The notes below the pieces were generated by a model. That model worked only from the letters and a program-made list of their open reading frames with translations, was not told the DNA's origin and searched no databases. Position numbers and translations under genes: made by a program. Below, in pieces: positions 32,643-41,789 of a stretch of 64,000 bases of DNA. Position 1 is the first letter of the stretch; every line of letters starts with the position of its first letter. Where the stretch lies: NCBI GenBank assembly GCA_910578795.1, contig CAJTSD010000007.1, positions 30,137 to 94,136 of the forward strand, in the 5' to 3' direction. The DNA is from an uncultured Lachnospiraceae bacterium. GTDB lineage: Bacteria > Bacillota > Clostridia > Lachnospirales > Lachnospiraceae.

Positions 32643-33652
32643 AATGGTTGCAAAAAAGAGCGCGCGATTATGTTGTCCTTCTGTTTTTTGCGTTGGGCTT
32701 TAATCTGTATTTTTTATTTTTAATGCGGACGACACAGGTTGCGTATCTGTTGTATCTTGATTTGCTTTTACTCGTTCTTTGGGTAATTGTGGAAGGTACG
32801 GCTTTTTTTGTTTATTGGAAGGAAGAACACAGAAAACGGCAGTTTTTAAAAGAGGATGAGCTGATTTTTGACGTGCTTTCCATGCCGGAAGACACCGAGG
32901 TTTTTACACACGATTTGGCGGTTTTGAAACAGCGCATTCAGGACGGCTTTGACGCGCAATGTGATTTGCAGGATTACGTCGCAAAATGGTGCCATGAATT
33001 GAAAATCCCGCTTGCAGCGGCGCTTTTGGTGTCAGACAAAATAAATGACACAAGTGTCAGAAATTCCATGCGTGAGCAATTAGAACGCATAAATTTACAG
33101 GTCAATCAAATGCTGCAAGGGTGCCGCCTGCAAAGCCCGCTGTTTGACTTGCAAATCCGGCAGACACCGCTTTCCGAATGCGTGCGAGCATCCATTCGGA
33201 ACAATCAGTTTTTTTTGATTCAGAACAAATTTCAAATGGATGTGACAGTTGATGATGACATAACGGTGTATACGGATAAGACTTGGCTTACGTATATTTT
33301 GGACCAGATTCTGAGCAATGCAGTGAAGTACGCAAGTGCTCCAAATGAAACGCAGGGTGGACGCTGCATTCGGATTTGGTGTGAGTGCGAGGGTGATTTG
33401 GTTACACTTTGGATTGAAGATAACGGCGAAGGGATTGCGCAGTGTGATATCCGACGCGTGTTTGAGAAAGGATTTACGGGAAGAAATTATCATAACGGTA
33501 AATATAAATCTACTGGAATGGGGTTATATTTGGCAGCGCAGATTGCAAAAAGGCTGGAGCATGAATTGTCCATCGAGAGCGTCTACGGGGAGTATACGCG
33601 GTTTTGTGTGATGCTGCGGAGCAATAAAAGCGAAAATACGGATCCCCTATAA
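32639..33652 (+). CDS. Sensor histidine kinase, BceS type (intramembrane-sensing)
   Basis: 337 residues: two closely spaced N-terminal membrane helices (about 13-60) with almost no extracytoplasmic loop, as in intramembrane-sensing kinases. The phospho-His lies in WCHELKIPLAAA (about 122), the N box in LDQILSNAVKYA, and the G boxes in IEDNGEGI and GMGLYLAA. BceS-type kinases do not sense the drug themselves; the transporter does. Overlaps the response regulator by 4 bp, which fits a translated pair. Confidence 0.93.
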   Translation: MKWLQKRARDYVVLLFFALGFNLYFLFLMRTTQVAYLLYLDLLLLVLWVIVEGTAFFVYWKEEHRKRQFLKEDELIFDVLSMPEDTEVFTHDLAVLKQRIQDGFDAQCDLQDYVAKWCHELKIPLAAALLVSDKINDTSVRNSMREQLERINLQVNQMLQGCRLQSPLFDLQIRQTPLSECVRASIRNNQFFLIQNKFQMDVTVDDDITVYTDKTWLTYILDQILSNAVKYASAPNETQGGRCIRIWCECEGDLVTLWIEDNGEGIAQCDIRRVFEKGFTGRNYHNGKYKSTGMGLYLAAQIAKRLEHELSIESVYGEYTRFCVMLRSNKSENTDPL

Positions 33653-33697
33653 TTGTAAGCTTGTTGTAAGGATTTTATCAAAAAAATACACTACAAT
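33653..33697 (+). promoter_or_regulatory. Direct repeat TTGTAAG with downstream -10: candidate BceR operator
   Basis: TTGTAAG occurs at 33653-33659 and 33664-33670, 11 bp apart (one helical turn). A TACAAT (33692-33697) follows 21 bp after the second copy. This is what an OmpR-type activator site overlapping a weak -35 looks like, and it sits between the kinase stop and the ABC transporter start. Not experimentally supported. Confidence 0.45.
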
Positions 33698-33740
33698 GCA
33701 ATTATCGCAGAAAAAACAAAAATACAAACGGAGGAGCATT

Positions 33741-34502
33741 ATGAACGAGAAAAAAGTAGTGGAAATTAAAAACCTCGTCAAACGCTACGGCGCGCGCGAT
33801 TTTCAGACAACGGCACTAAAGGGCATTGACCTGACGATTTACAAAGGGGATTTTATTGCAATTATGGGACCGTCGGGCTCAGGGAAAACGACGCTGTTGA
33901 ACATTCTTTCAACAATTGACAAACCGACGCAGGGCATGGTATTGCTTGACGGTCAGGACGTGACGCGGATTTCCAACAAGGCGCTTGCAAAGCTGCGCAA
34001 GGACAAAATCGGCTTTATCTTTCAGGATTACAATCTGTTGGACACGATGACTTTACAGGACAACATTGCGCTCCCGCTTGCGCTGGACGGCGCAGCGCCG
34101 AAGGACATTCTTGCGCGTATCAAAGAACTCGCCGCTGCGTTCGGATTAGAAGCACAGCTTCGCCAGTACCCGTATCAGCTTTCGGGCGGTCAAAAGCAAC
34201 GGGGCGCGGTGTGTCGGGCACTGATTACAAATCCCGAGATTATCTTCGCAGACGAGCCGACGGGTGCGCTTGATTCCAAAGCGGGGAAAGACTTGCTGCA
34301 ATGCCTGTGCAAGGTCAACGAAAGCGGGCAGGCGACAATTCTAATGGTGACGCACGATCCGCACTGCGCGTCGTACGCAAAGGACGTGTATCTTTTGAGC
34401 GACGGCACGATAAAATGCCGTATTAACCGCGGAAACGACCGCAAGGAATTTTACAACAGGATTATCGATTTACAGACTTCCATTGGAGGTGACTTCGCAT
34501 GA
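33741..34502 (+). CDS. BceA-type ABC transporter ATPase
   Basis: 253 residues from ATG 33741 (GGAGG upstream). Walker A GPSGSGKTT, Q loop FQDYNLLD, signature LSGGQKQRGA, Walker B IIFADEP, and D/H loops are all present. MacB/BceA group. The 3' end overlaps the permease start by 4 bp. It would couple ATP hydrolysis to target release in antimicrobial-peptide resistance. Confidence 0.96.
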   Translation: MNEKKVVEIKNLVKRYGARDFQTTALKGIDLTIYKGDFIAIMGPSGSGKTTLLNILSTIDKPTQGMVLLDGQDVTRISNKALAKLRKDKIGFIFQDYNLLDTMTLQDNIALPLALDGAAPKDILARIKELAAAFGLEAQLRQYPYQLSGGQKQRGAVCRALITNPEIIFADEPTGALDSKAGKDLLQCLCKVNESGQATILMVTHDPHCASYAKDVYLLSDGTIKCRINRGNDRKEFYNRIIDLQTSIGGDFA

Positions 34503-36424
34503 ATATCCTACGGCTTGCCTTTTTGAATTTTAAAAACAGTTTTAAAAATTACCTGTCCCTCATGCTGTCCCTCGCGTTTACAATACTGGTGTTTTTCAAC
34601 TTCCAAAACCTTATTTATTCCGACGTGTTCACGCTGTTGGGAGAACGAAACAAAGATTACATTGATACGCTGCTCAAGATCTGTATTGCCGTACTGATGT
34701 GCTTTCTCTTCTTTTTCCTTTGGTACGCGACCAATGTCTTTCTGACAAGACGCAAGCGCGAAATCGGGATTTACATCTTTATGGGAATGTCCAATCAAAA
34801 AATCGGAAGCCTTTACCTTGTTGAAATCAGCTTTGTCGGCATGACTGCGCTCGTAATGGGTATCGGGTTCGGCGCACTGTTTTCGGGGCTTTTTCAGATG
34901 ATTATGGGTGCAGTTTCCGACCTTGCAGTTGACGTGCATTTTGGGATTTCCATCAAGGCAATAAAAATGACATCTGTGTCATTTTTGTGCATGTATCTGT
35001 TCTTTGCCCTCAAAGGCTTTTGGAACATTACCCGCAGCAGTGTGCTGAACATGATTTTGGCCGCAAAGCACAACGAATATCTTCATGTCAAGCCGATTGT
35101 CTTACTGCTGAAAGCCGTTTTAGGCGCGGGTGTGCTCATTTTGGGGTATTATTATGCGAACAAGGGCGGCAGATATGATACACTGACAAACGCGCTTTGG
35201 GCAGTTATACTGGTTATTATCGGCGTGTATCTGCTGTTTGGCGGTCTGATTCCGCTTGTTTTTCAGCTTCTTGTGTCGTGTAAAGGCTTTTTATATCGCG
35301 GACAGCGGTGTCTGTGGGTAAATCAGACGATTTTCCGTATGCGCAAAAATTACCGTACATATGCGATGGTGTGCATTATGGGCATTTGCTCCGTCACCGC
35401 GCTCGCAACGGGCTTTGCAATGCGCAGCCGTTATGAGAATATGGTTGCGTTCAACAATCAGTACACCTTCCAGTTTCTCAGCAATCAGAGCGATATCGCA
35501 GACACTACCGAAGCGTTGCTTGACGGGAAAGGCAATGTGACCTATCAGAGTGCGCTTTGCGCGCTTTCGCCGGACAGTGAACGGCTTTTGGCAACCTATA
35601 TGGACGTATCGCAAATGCACCTTCTGCTCTCCTATTCTGATCTTGTGCGGGCGGCGCAAGCGGCGGGCGTAACGTTTACGTTTGAGGAACCTGCGGACGA
35701 CGAGGTGTATTATCTTTCGCATTTGGTTCTGATGAGCTTTATCACAAATGGGGAGGCGGAGCCTGTCACAATCGCGGACAAAACGTATCGGCAGACGCAG
35801 CGGATTATGATACCTTACTTAGGGTATCTGCAAAAGGAACTGGGATGTCTTTATGTAGTTTCTGATAAAGAATATGAGCGACTGCAGGCACAAAGCGAAG
35901 TGTATTATATCTGTAATTACAAGCTTGCGGATGATACTGTTTTTTGGGAAGTGCGCGCGGCATTTGACACGATTGTCAGCAATACGGACGAGAACTATAC
36001 TGCGCGCGTTGCGATTGATCCTTACAGTAACGAGGGGGAGTGGATTAAGTCGCTCCACTCGCTTTGCATTTTTATGTTTTTGGTGTTTATCATGGCAAGC
36101 GGGTGCATTATGTTTATGAAGCTGTATAACGATTCGTTTGAGGAGATACAGCGGTATACAGTTTTGAGAAAGCTTGGATTTTCGACAGGGACGCTCTCGG
36201 CGTCGATTGCGCATGAGCTGGTGACGGCGTATCTGCTGCCCTTCGCCGTGATGACGGTGTCGGCGTATTTTTCCGTGCTTGCGCTCGGGAAAATGATGCG
36301 GGCGGATTTGTTTGAGATTTATGTGGTCAGCACAGTGGTGGTGTCGGCGGTGTTTGCGGCGTTTTGCGGGCTTTCGATTGTGGCGTACCAAAAAACGCTG
36401 CTGTCTGCACGGGATAGACGGTAA
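34499..36424 (+). CDS. BceB-type FtsX permease
   Basis: 641 residues, about ten membrane segments with the BceB topology: an FtsX domain near the start, a large extracytoplasmic domain (about 310-500), then more helices. The long extracytoplasmic loop binds the lipid II cycle or peptide in the family. ABC ATPase overlaps it by 4 bp. The usual length is 620-660, so it is intact. Confidence 0.93.
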   Translation: MNILRLAFLNFKNSFKNYLSLMLSLAFTILVFFNFQNLIYSDVFTLLGERNKDYIDTLLKICIAVLMCFLFFFLWYATNVFLTRRKREIGIYIFMGMSNQKIGSLYLVEISFVGMTALVMGIGFGALFSGLFQMIMGAVSDLAVDVHFGISIKAIKMTSVSFLCMYLFFALKGFWNITRSSVLNMILAAKHNEYLHVKPIVLLLKAVLGAGVLILGYYYANKGGRYDTLTNALWAVILVIIGVYLLFGGLIPLVFQLLVSCKGFLYRGQRCLWVNQTIFRMRKNYRTYAMVCIMGICSVTALATGFAMRSRYENMVAFNNQYTFQFLSNQSDIADTTEALLDGKGNVTYQSALCALSPDSERLLATYMDVSQMHLLLSYSDLVRAAQAAGVTFTFEEPADDEVYYLSHLVLMSFITNGEAEPVTIADKTYRQTQRIMIPYLGYLQKELGCLYVVSDKEYERLQAQSEVYYICNYKLADDTVFWEVRAAFDTIVSNTDENYTARVAIDPYSNEGEWIKSLHSLCIFMFLVFIMASGCIMFMKLYNDSFEEIQRYTVLRKLGFSTGTLSASIAHELVTAYLLPFAVMTVSAYFSVLALGKMMRADLFEIYVVSTVVVSAVFAAFCGLSIVAYQKTLLSARDRR

Positions 36425-36502
36425 AGCTCAGGATTGCGGAATTGTGCGCGATTATGTTATACTGGTGAAAATGCTATCGGTATTGGAAAAAGGAGGGGTA
36501 CT

Positions 36503-36988
36503 TTGGAGAGCAAAACAGTTTATCTTGCCGACGGTGCCGTTGTCGTCGGAGATGTGACACTTGGCGAAAATGTAGGAATTTGGTATAACGCGGTCGTGCG
36601 CGGCGATACGAACAGCATCGTAATCGGGAGCAATACGAATGTGCAGGACAATGCGACGCTGCATACGGACAAGGATTATAAACTCCATATCGGCGAGGGC
36701 GTGACGATTGGACACAACGCGGTGGTGCATGGCTGCACGGTGGGCGATAATACCGTGATTGGCATGGGGAGCATTGTTTTGAGCGGCGCGGTGGTCGGCA
36801 AAAACTGTATCATCGGCGCAGGGACGCTTGTAACGGGCAAAATGAATATCCCCGACGGCTCGCTCGTTATGGGCAGTCCCGCGAAGGTCGTGCGCCCGCT
36901 CATGAAGCATGAAATCGAGCAAAACCGTGAGAATGCAGTACATTATGTGGAATTGATGCAAGAGGCAAAAGCGGTCAATCTCTGCTGA
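36503..36988 (+). CDS. Gamma-carbonic-anhydrase-like hexapeptide protein (YrdA type)
   Basis: About 161 residues from TTG 36503, chosen for AAGGAGGGG just upstream. Left-handed beta-helix with hexapeptide repeats throughout (VVGDVTLGENVGIWYNAVVR, IVIGSNTNVQDNATLHTD, IIGAGTLVTG). The metal-site His lie in LHTD and IGHNAVVHG. Likely a zinc or iron metalloprotein of the gamma-CA family; carbonic anhydrase activity is not guaranteed. It is 78 bp after the BceB-like gene on the same strand. Confidence 0.92.
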   Translation: MESKTVYLADGAVVVGDVTLGENVGIWYNAVVRGDTNSIVIGSNTNVQDNATLHTDKDYKLHIGEGVTIGHNAVVHGCTVGDNTVIGMGSIVLSGAVVGKNCIIGAGTLVTGKMNIPDGSLVMGSPAKVVRPLMKHEIEQNRENAVHYVELMQEAKAVNLC

Positions 36989-37016
36989 TAAATTTCACCT
37001 GACTGCCCGTATGTAT

Positions 37017-37062
37017 AAAAAGGTTCAGGGTTGCCTGTTCTAAGCACCCTGAACCTTTTTAA
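37017..37062. terminator. Strong bidirectional terminator
   Basis: AAAAAGGTTCAGGGT pairs perfectly with ACCCTGAACCTTTTT around a 14-base loop. It works on both strands, ending the BceRS-AB/gamma-CA row and the small gene at 37059-37226. Confidence 0.9.
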
Positions 37063-37226
37063 TCCTCTAAATACTGTTGAATATGCTCCAATACTCTGTC
37101 TATTTTGTTATTTTTCTTTTCGACATCCTCGCTGTCCCTTGCTTCTTTTAAATCATCCTTTACAAAATTCATTAGTAACTTCATTTCTTTTTCACTAATT
37201 GCCATTTCTTCCATTACCTCCGTCAT
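37059..37226 (-). CDS. Small conserved helical protein
   Basis: 55 residues from ATG 37226 (AAAGGAGCTGAAAAT upstream). Highly charged, all helical: SEKEMKLLMNFVKDDLKEAR, then DVEKKNNKIDRVLEHIQQYL. No domain name known; similar tiny helical proteins are common in Lachnospiraceae. Lies between two terminators, so transcribed alone. Confidence 0.7.
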   Translation of the reverse strand: MTEVMEEMAISEKEMKLLMNFVKDDLKEARDSEDVEKKNNKIDRVLEHIQQYLED

Positions 37227-37290
37227 ATTTTCAGCTCCTTTCTGCCAAACCGAATAACCTGTCTCTCTCTTTATTTTAATTTGATACCTC

Positions 37291-37327
37291 AAAAAAGTCA
37301 AGGCTGCCCAACCCTTGAGCAGCCTTG
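37291..37327 (-). terminator. Terminator after glgC-glgD
   Basis: On the minus strand CAAGGCTGC pairs with GCAGCCTTG around an 11-base loop, then ACTTTTTT. It is about 19 bp after the glgD stop. Confidence 0.85.
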
Positions 37328-37345
37328 CATATTCCCAACAAACTC

Positions 37346-38494
37346 TTAAACCGTCTTCCTCTTCTCCACAAACACTGGGAACGACTCTGTACCCTTAAGT
37401 TCTTTATAAGAAGAAACCGTAACATTCTTATCCGTAATCGTATATTCCACCGTTGCACCCGTCTCAATTACGGTATCCTGCATGAGCACACAGTTTCTTA
37501 CCTTCGCGCCCTTACCAATCTTAACACCTCTAAAGAGAACACTGTTCTCAACTTCACCCTCAATCACGCAACCATCAGCAACCATCGCGTTTTTCGCGTG
37601 AGAGCCAGTTGCATACCTTGTCGGGTTATCGTCACGGATTTTCGTGTAAACCGTGCTCGGCGAGAACAACGCATTAACATTCTCCTCCTTAAGCAGCTTC
37701 ATATTTTCCGCAAAATAGCTCTTTACATCAAGAATGCGTGCATAATAGCCTGTGTGCTGATATGCCCTGACATCAAGCTTATCAAGCTGCGGAGAAACAA
37801 TATCACGTTCAAAATATGTCAGACCGTTTACATATGCCTCTCTGATTTGATCAATGAGGAGCTTTCTTTCCATGATATAAATATTCATGGACATGTTCTG
37901 CTCACCCTTGTCCTTATTGTTGACAATAATCTTCTGAACCCTGTCATCCTCGTCAATGTCAAGTGTATAATACAAATCCTTCTTCGTCATGTCAATATCA
38001 ATGAACGCCTTCGGAACTTCTTCCTTTGTATAAGCAATCGTAATATCCGCACCGCTGTCAATATGCTTCTGCAAAAATGCAGTGAAGTCAAAGTTTACGG
38101 CAACATTCGTGTCCGCCATAATGACATATTTTTCTTTCTGACGGTTTAAGTAATCAAGAATGCTCGCAATCGCCTCAACCCTGCCGTTATAAATATTAAC
38201 CGTTTTCTGCGCAAACGGCGGGATAATGTTCAGACCACCGTTTTTACGCGTCAAATCCCACTCACGCCCTGCACCGAGATGATCCATCAGGGAATGATAA
38301 TTTCTCTTAACAATTACCGAAATATTGTCAATGCCGCAGTTTACCATGCTCGAAAGCATAAAGTCGATCAGTCTGTAACGACTTGCAAACGGTATGGATG
38401 CCATCAGACGTTCAGAAACAAGTTCCGGTACTAATGAATCGTAGCTGTTTGGGAATAAAATACCCATTGCTGAATCTGCATTTGAATTTACCAT
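37346..38494 (-). CDS. glgD: GlgD, ADP-glucose pyrophosphorylase regulatory subunit
   Basis: 382 residues: N-terminal nucleotidyltransferase-like domain lacking the catalytic GGxGxRL loop (here MGILFPNSYDSLVPELVSER), with substrate-like elements RYRLIDFMLSSMVNCGIDN, and a C-terminal left-handed beta-helix (about 280-375). The start overlaps the glgC stop by 7 bp. In Firmicutes GlgD activates the catalytic GlgC in a mixed complex. Together they control the committed glycogen step. No glgA, glgB or glgP is in the window. Confidence 0.95.
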   Translation of the reverse strand: MVNSNADSAMGILFPNSYDSLVPELVSERLMASIPFASRYRLIDFMLSSMVNCGIDNISVIVKRNYHSLMDHLGAGREWDLTRKNGGLNIIPPFAQKTVNIYNGRVEAIASILDYLNRQKEKYVIMADTNVAVNFDFTAFLQKHIDSGADITIAYTKEEVPKAFIDIDMTKKDLYYTLDIDEDDRVQKIIVNNKDKGEQNMSMNIYIMERKLLIDQIREAYVNGLTYFERDIVSPQLDKLDVRAYQHTGYYARILDVKSYFAENMKLLKEENVNALFSPSTVYTKIRDDNPTRYATGSHAKNAMVADGCVIEGEVENSVLFRGVKIGKGAKVRNCVLMQDTVIETGATVEYTITDKNVTVSSYKELKGTESFPVFVEKRKTV

Positions 38495-39696
38495 ACCTTG
38501 TCACCTCCCTTAACATCCTCTGATACCATAGCCTTAGGTCCTACCGTCGCGCCCTCGCCGACTACCACGCCGGAGCCGACCGTTGCAACACCCTTCTCGT
38601 CGCCTTCAGGCATTACGCCGACTACCGCATCTTTTTCTATCACTACGTTCTCTGCTATAATACAATGTTTTACCTTCGCGCCTTCCTTGATGACACTGCC
38701 GCCCATGATGACTGCGTCCTCAACCTCCGCGCCCTTCTCAACCTTAACGCCTGCAAACAGAATGGAATGCTTTACTTTTCCTTCAATACTGCATCCGTCA
38801 GTAATCATACAGTTGTCAAGCTCAGCATTTTCGCCTACTCTATGACCTGTCATACCGCTGTTTCGGCTGTAAATGTGCCAGTTGTCGTCAAAAATGTTAA
38901 TTCCGCTGCTTTCGGGATCAAGCACTTCCATGTTTGCTTCCCACAAAGACGAAATCGTTCCAACATCCTTCCAGTATCCGTCAAACCGATATGCATACAT
39001 CTGTCTCTTATCACGCAGCAAGTTTGGAATAATGTTGTTACCAAAGTCATTCTCAGATTCGGGATCTTTCTCGTCCTCAATCAAATATTTCTTTAAAATA
39101 TCCCAGTTAAAGATGTAAATACCCATTGACGCAAGATTTGATTTCGGCTCCTTTGGCTTCTCCTGGAACTCTGTAATCTTGTCATTCTCGTCCGAAACCA
39201 TCAGACCGAAACGGCTTGCCTCTTCCCAGGGAACCTCCATAACCGCCACGCTGAACTCCGCGCCCTTTTCCTTATGGAATTTCAAAAAGTCGCTATAATC
39301 CTGCTTGCAAATCTGATCACCGGAAAGAATAATGACATATTTGGGATCATACCTTTCAATAAAGTTAATGTTCTGATAGATAGCATTTGCCGTGCCCTTA
39401 TACCAGTCAGAGCCGCTTGCCTGCTGATACGGCGGAAGCACATGTACGCCACCTTGAAGTCTGTCCAAATCCCACGGTTGTCCGTTTCCAATATACTCGT
39501 TGAGCACCAACGGCTGATACTGTGTCAGAATACCGACTGTGTCAATTCCTGAGTTTACACAGTTCGACAGCGGGAAATCAATAATTCTGTATTTCCCACC
39601 AAAGGGAACCGCAGGTTTAGCAAGCTTCTGTGTCAATGTATACAGACGCGAGCCCTGCCCTCCGGCGAGCAGCATTGCAATCATTTCTTTTGCCAT
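38488..39696 (-). CDS. glgC: Glucose-1-phosphate adenylyltransferase, catalytic subunit
   Basis: About 402 residues from ATG 39696 (AAGGAGGATGCAGAAC upstream). The nucleotide loop LAGGQGSRLYTLT, KPAVPFGGKYRIIDFPLSNC, EFQEKPKEPKSNLASMGIYI and the C-terminal beta-helix are all present. It makes ADP-glucose from ATP and glucose-1-phosphate. First gene of the glgCD pair. A TATAAT (39749-39754 on the opposite strand text) lies about 55 bp upstream as a possible -10. Confidence 0.96.
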   Translation of the reverse strand: MAKEMIAMLLAGGQGSRLYTLTQKLAKPAVPFGGKYRIIDFPLSNCVNSGIDTVGILTQYQPLVLNEYIGNGQPWDLDRLQGGVHVLPPYQQASGSDWYKGTANAIYQNINFIERYDPKYVIILSGDQICKQDYSDFLKFHKEKGAEFSVAVMEVPWEEASRFGLMVSDENDKITEFQEKPKEPKSNLASMGIYIFNWDILKKYLIEDEKDPESENDFGNNIIPNLLRDKRQMYAYRFDGYWKDVGTISSLWEANMEVLDPESSGINIFDDNWHIYSRNSGMTGHRVGENAELDNCMITDGCSIEGKVKHSILFAGVKVEKGAEVEDAVIMGGSVIKEGAKVKHCIIAENVVIEKDAVVGVMPEGDEKGVATVGSGVVVGEGATVGPKAMVSEDVKGGDKVW

Positions 39697-39916
39697 ATGT
39701 TCTGCATCCTCCTTACGCATTAATTTTAGTGAAAAACCATTTATCAAAATTATACTATAAAACTGTAAAAAATGGTAGTCTTTTGTGCAAATTTGTTAAA
39801 ATTTTATTGTATCTGTTGCTATCACATCCTATGAAACTTGTCCGCGTTTTATGACACTTATTTCTTTGCATTCCGCCCCATGACTCAAAACCATTTTCTC
39901 CAATACATATAAATCC

Positions 39917-41548
39917 TCACAATTTTCCAATCCGCCTCTTATACTCCTGCTTCTTCTCATACATCATCGTATCCGCCCGTTTCATGGTGCTATAAAGACC
40001 GCCGCCGTCCACGCCCTCCTCATAAATTGCATCCCCCGCGGAAATGCTGACATTTACGACAAATCCCTTGTCATTGTTCTTCTGTATATCCTGCTCCAAA
40101 ATCCGCAGCTTTTCCTCAATCACATCAAGCGAAGTATACGGCGCCCACGCGCAAAATTCGTCCCCTCCAATCCGGTAACACTTCCCCTCCTCGGCAAAAA
40201 GCTTCTTCAAAGCCACCGCCGCCATTTGGATATACTGATCCCCATAATCGTGACCGAAGGTATCGTTGCACTTATTCAAATCATTCAAATCAAACATAAA
40301 CACAACCGTCGGCAATATCTTTTCCGCTCCGCTTACTTTATCCTGTGCCATGCGCTTGTCCAAATCCTCCCGAAACGCGGTGCGGTTTGCTAGTCCTGTC
40401 AACTCATCCGTATAAGCAAGCTTGCGGTAAAGTGCATTTTCTCTTGCCTGTTCCATTAAAATCCGCGCGCGGCGCACATTGAGAATGCCCATAACAATAA
40501 TATAGAATAAAAACCCGATACTTCCCAAAGGCGTGCTCTTATTACCAAATCGGTAAATGCCCAGCTCCAACAAAGTGCTGACAAGAATTACCATAATGCA
40601 GATACTGTTAATCCGAACCTGTCCGGTAAATGAACATTCCCTGATTTCACGAACTGTCATAACGACAATCACCATCACAAACAGCAACAAATAAATATGC
40701 GTCAGTAACAAGGTTTCACGCAAATCGCTGATCCCTGTAACCTGCAATGCAATCCGTACTGCCATCACCGCACAGTTAACATAACAGCACAACGCACACA
40801 GCCTTTTTTCCTCGCTATGATACATATGGCTCAGGAAAATCATAAACGGAATAGGCATTGCCATTAACATTAAATGCGACACAACCACAATTGCAATATT
40901 ACACGGAAAAATCCAGTCCAGCACCTGTGTTTCGCATATGGACCAAGTGCCCAGCATAAGGGCAAATATGGCAAACTGCATAATCGTTTCCGAATCCTGC
41001 CCTTTTTTTACCACGAAAAAGCCGTAAATCAGCATGACAAGCCCTGCCAATGCAATTGCCACTGCCGAAACAAGACGGAAAAACCTCTCCGCCAGGATTT
41101 CGTGCTCAACCGCATGGTACATGCCATAGAAAAAAGTTCCTTTCGGCTTGACGTCATCATAAGCTGGCGTCACCTGAAACACAATCTCTTTTCCGGCATC
41201 CTCTTTTACCAAAGAAATCACATTCCAGCAAAAGCCTGTGGTCTTTGTCGGCGCCGCCTCATCCCTCATCAGTTCATATACCTTGTTCCCGTCTATGAAT
41301 ACCTCCAAATACATATGTACTGTATTATAAATGATAACTTTGTCATTCAAATCCTCCTGCGGCAAAATTCGCCGATACGAGTACACATTGCCGTCCTGCG
41401 ACAATGTCATTTGGGCATCCCACACAGCAACCGCCTCGTCTCCTGCCCTTGTATTCATATGATTGCGAAATAAGAATGCAGCAAAAACGGCATAGAGCAT
41501 CCCAGCCAGCAGCAATGCAAAACAAATTCCGGTAACACGCTTCTCCAA
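39917..41548 (-). CDS. Diguanylate cyclase with 7TM sensor
   Basis: 543 residues from TTG 41548 (GGGAGAGATACAA upstream). One N-terminal helix and a periplasmic domain (about 45-150), then seven helices (about 165-355, a 7TMR-DISM-like layout), and a GGDEF domain (about 375-540) with the intact motif RIGGDEF at about 461. Predicted to make c-di-GMP. Divergent from an EAL phosphodiesterase gene 241 bp away. The signal is presumably an extracytoplasmic ligand; unknown. Confidence 0.92.
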   Translation of the reverse strand: MEKRVTGICFALLLAGMLYAVFAAFLFRNHMNTRAGDEAVAVWDAQMTLSQDGNVYSYRRILPQEDLNDKVIIYNTVHMYLEVFIDGNKVYELMRDEAAPTKTTGFCWNVISLVKEDAGKEIVFQVTPAYDDVKPKGTFFYGMYHAVEHEILAERFFRLVSAVAIALAGLVMLIYGFFVVKKGQDSETIMQFAIFALMLGTWSICETQVLDWIFPCNIAIVVVSHLMLMAMPIPFMIFLSHMYHSEEKRLCALCCYVNCAVMAVRIALQVTGISDLRETLLLTHIYLLLFVMVIVVMTVREIRECSFTGQVRINSICIMVILVSTLLELGIYRFGNKSTPLGSIGFLFYIIVMGILNVRRARILMEQARENALYRKLAYTDELTGLANRTAFREDLDKRMAQDKVSGAEKILPTVVFMFDLNDLNKCNDTFGHDYGDQYIQMAAVALKKLFAEEGKCYRIGGDEFCAWAPYTSLDVIEEKLRILEQDIQKNNDKGFVVNVSISAGDAIYEEGVDGGGLYSTMKRADTMMYEKKQEYKRRIGKL

Positions 41549-41662
41549 TTGTATCTCTCCCTCTCAATTTTATTTCTCTATTATACCGAAAAATGCGGCG
41601 CTTATCAATGAAAAACCATGTGGCGATTTCATTTTATCGTTCTATCAGAACGTGCAAAACAC

Positions 41663-41692
41663 TTGCATTTGGAGTGCTTATTCTATTATAAT
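41663..41692 (+). promoter_or_regulatory. Promoter of the EAL phosphodiesterase
   Basis: TTGCAT (41663-41668), 18-bp spacer, TATAAT (41687-41692), about 97 bp ahead of the chosen ATG. The leader between is in frame with the gene from ATG 41694. Confidence 0.65.
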
Positions 41693-41789
41693 AATGAATA
41701 GGGTCAAATACCTCGCGGCAGTCGCCAAATATCTTCAAGCAGCTACTTGGCTCGTTGCTCGCGGGAATAACGAGGAAGGACGCGGTATT

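Noticed and set aside
35819..36391. 190-residue minus ORF inside the BceB-like gene
   Set aside because: Very His/Arg-rich, opposite to an intact permease gene; a shadow frame.
38665..39096. Plus ORF inside glgC
   Set aside because: Opposite strand to an intact glgC; no ribosome site.
41693..41789. GEMM c-di-GMP riboswitch in the leader of the PDE gene
   Set aside because: The conserved GEMM elements (CACGCAAAGGG-like) are not present; only generic stems can be drawn.
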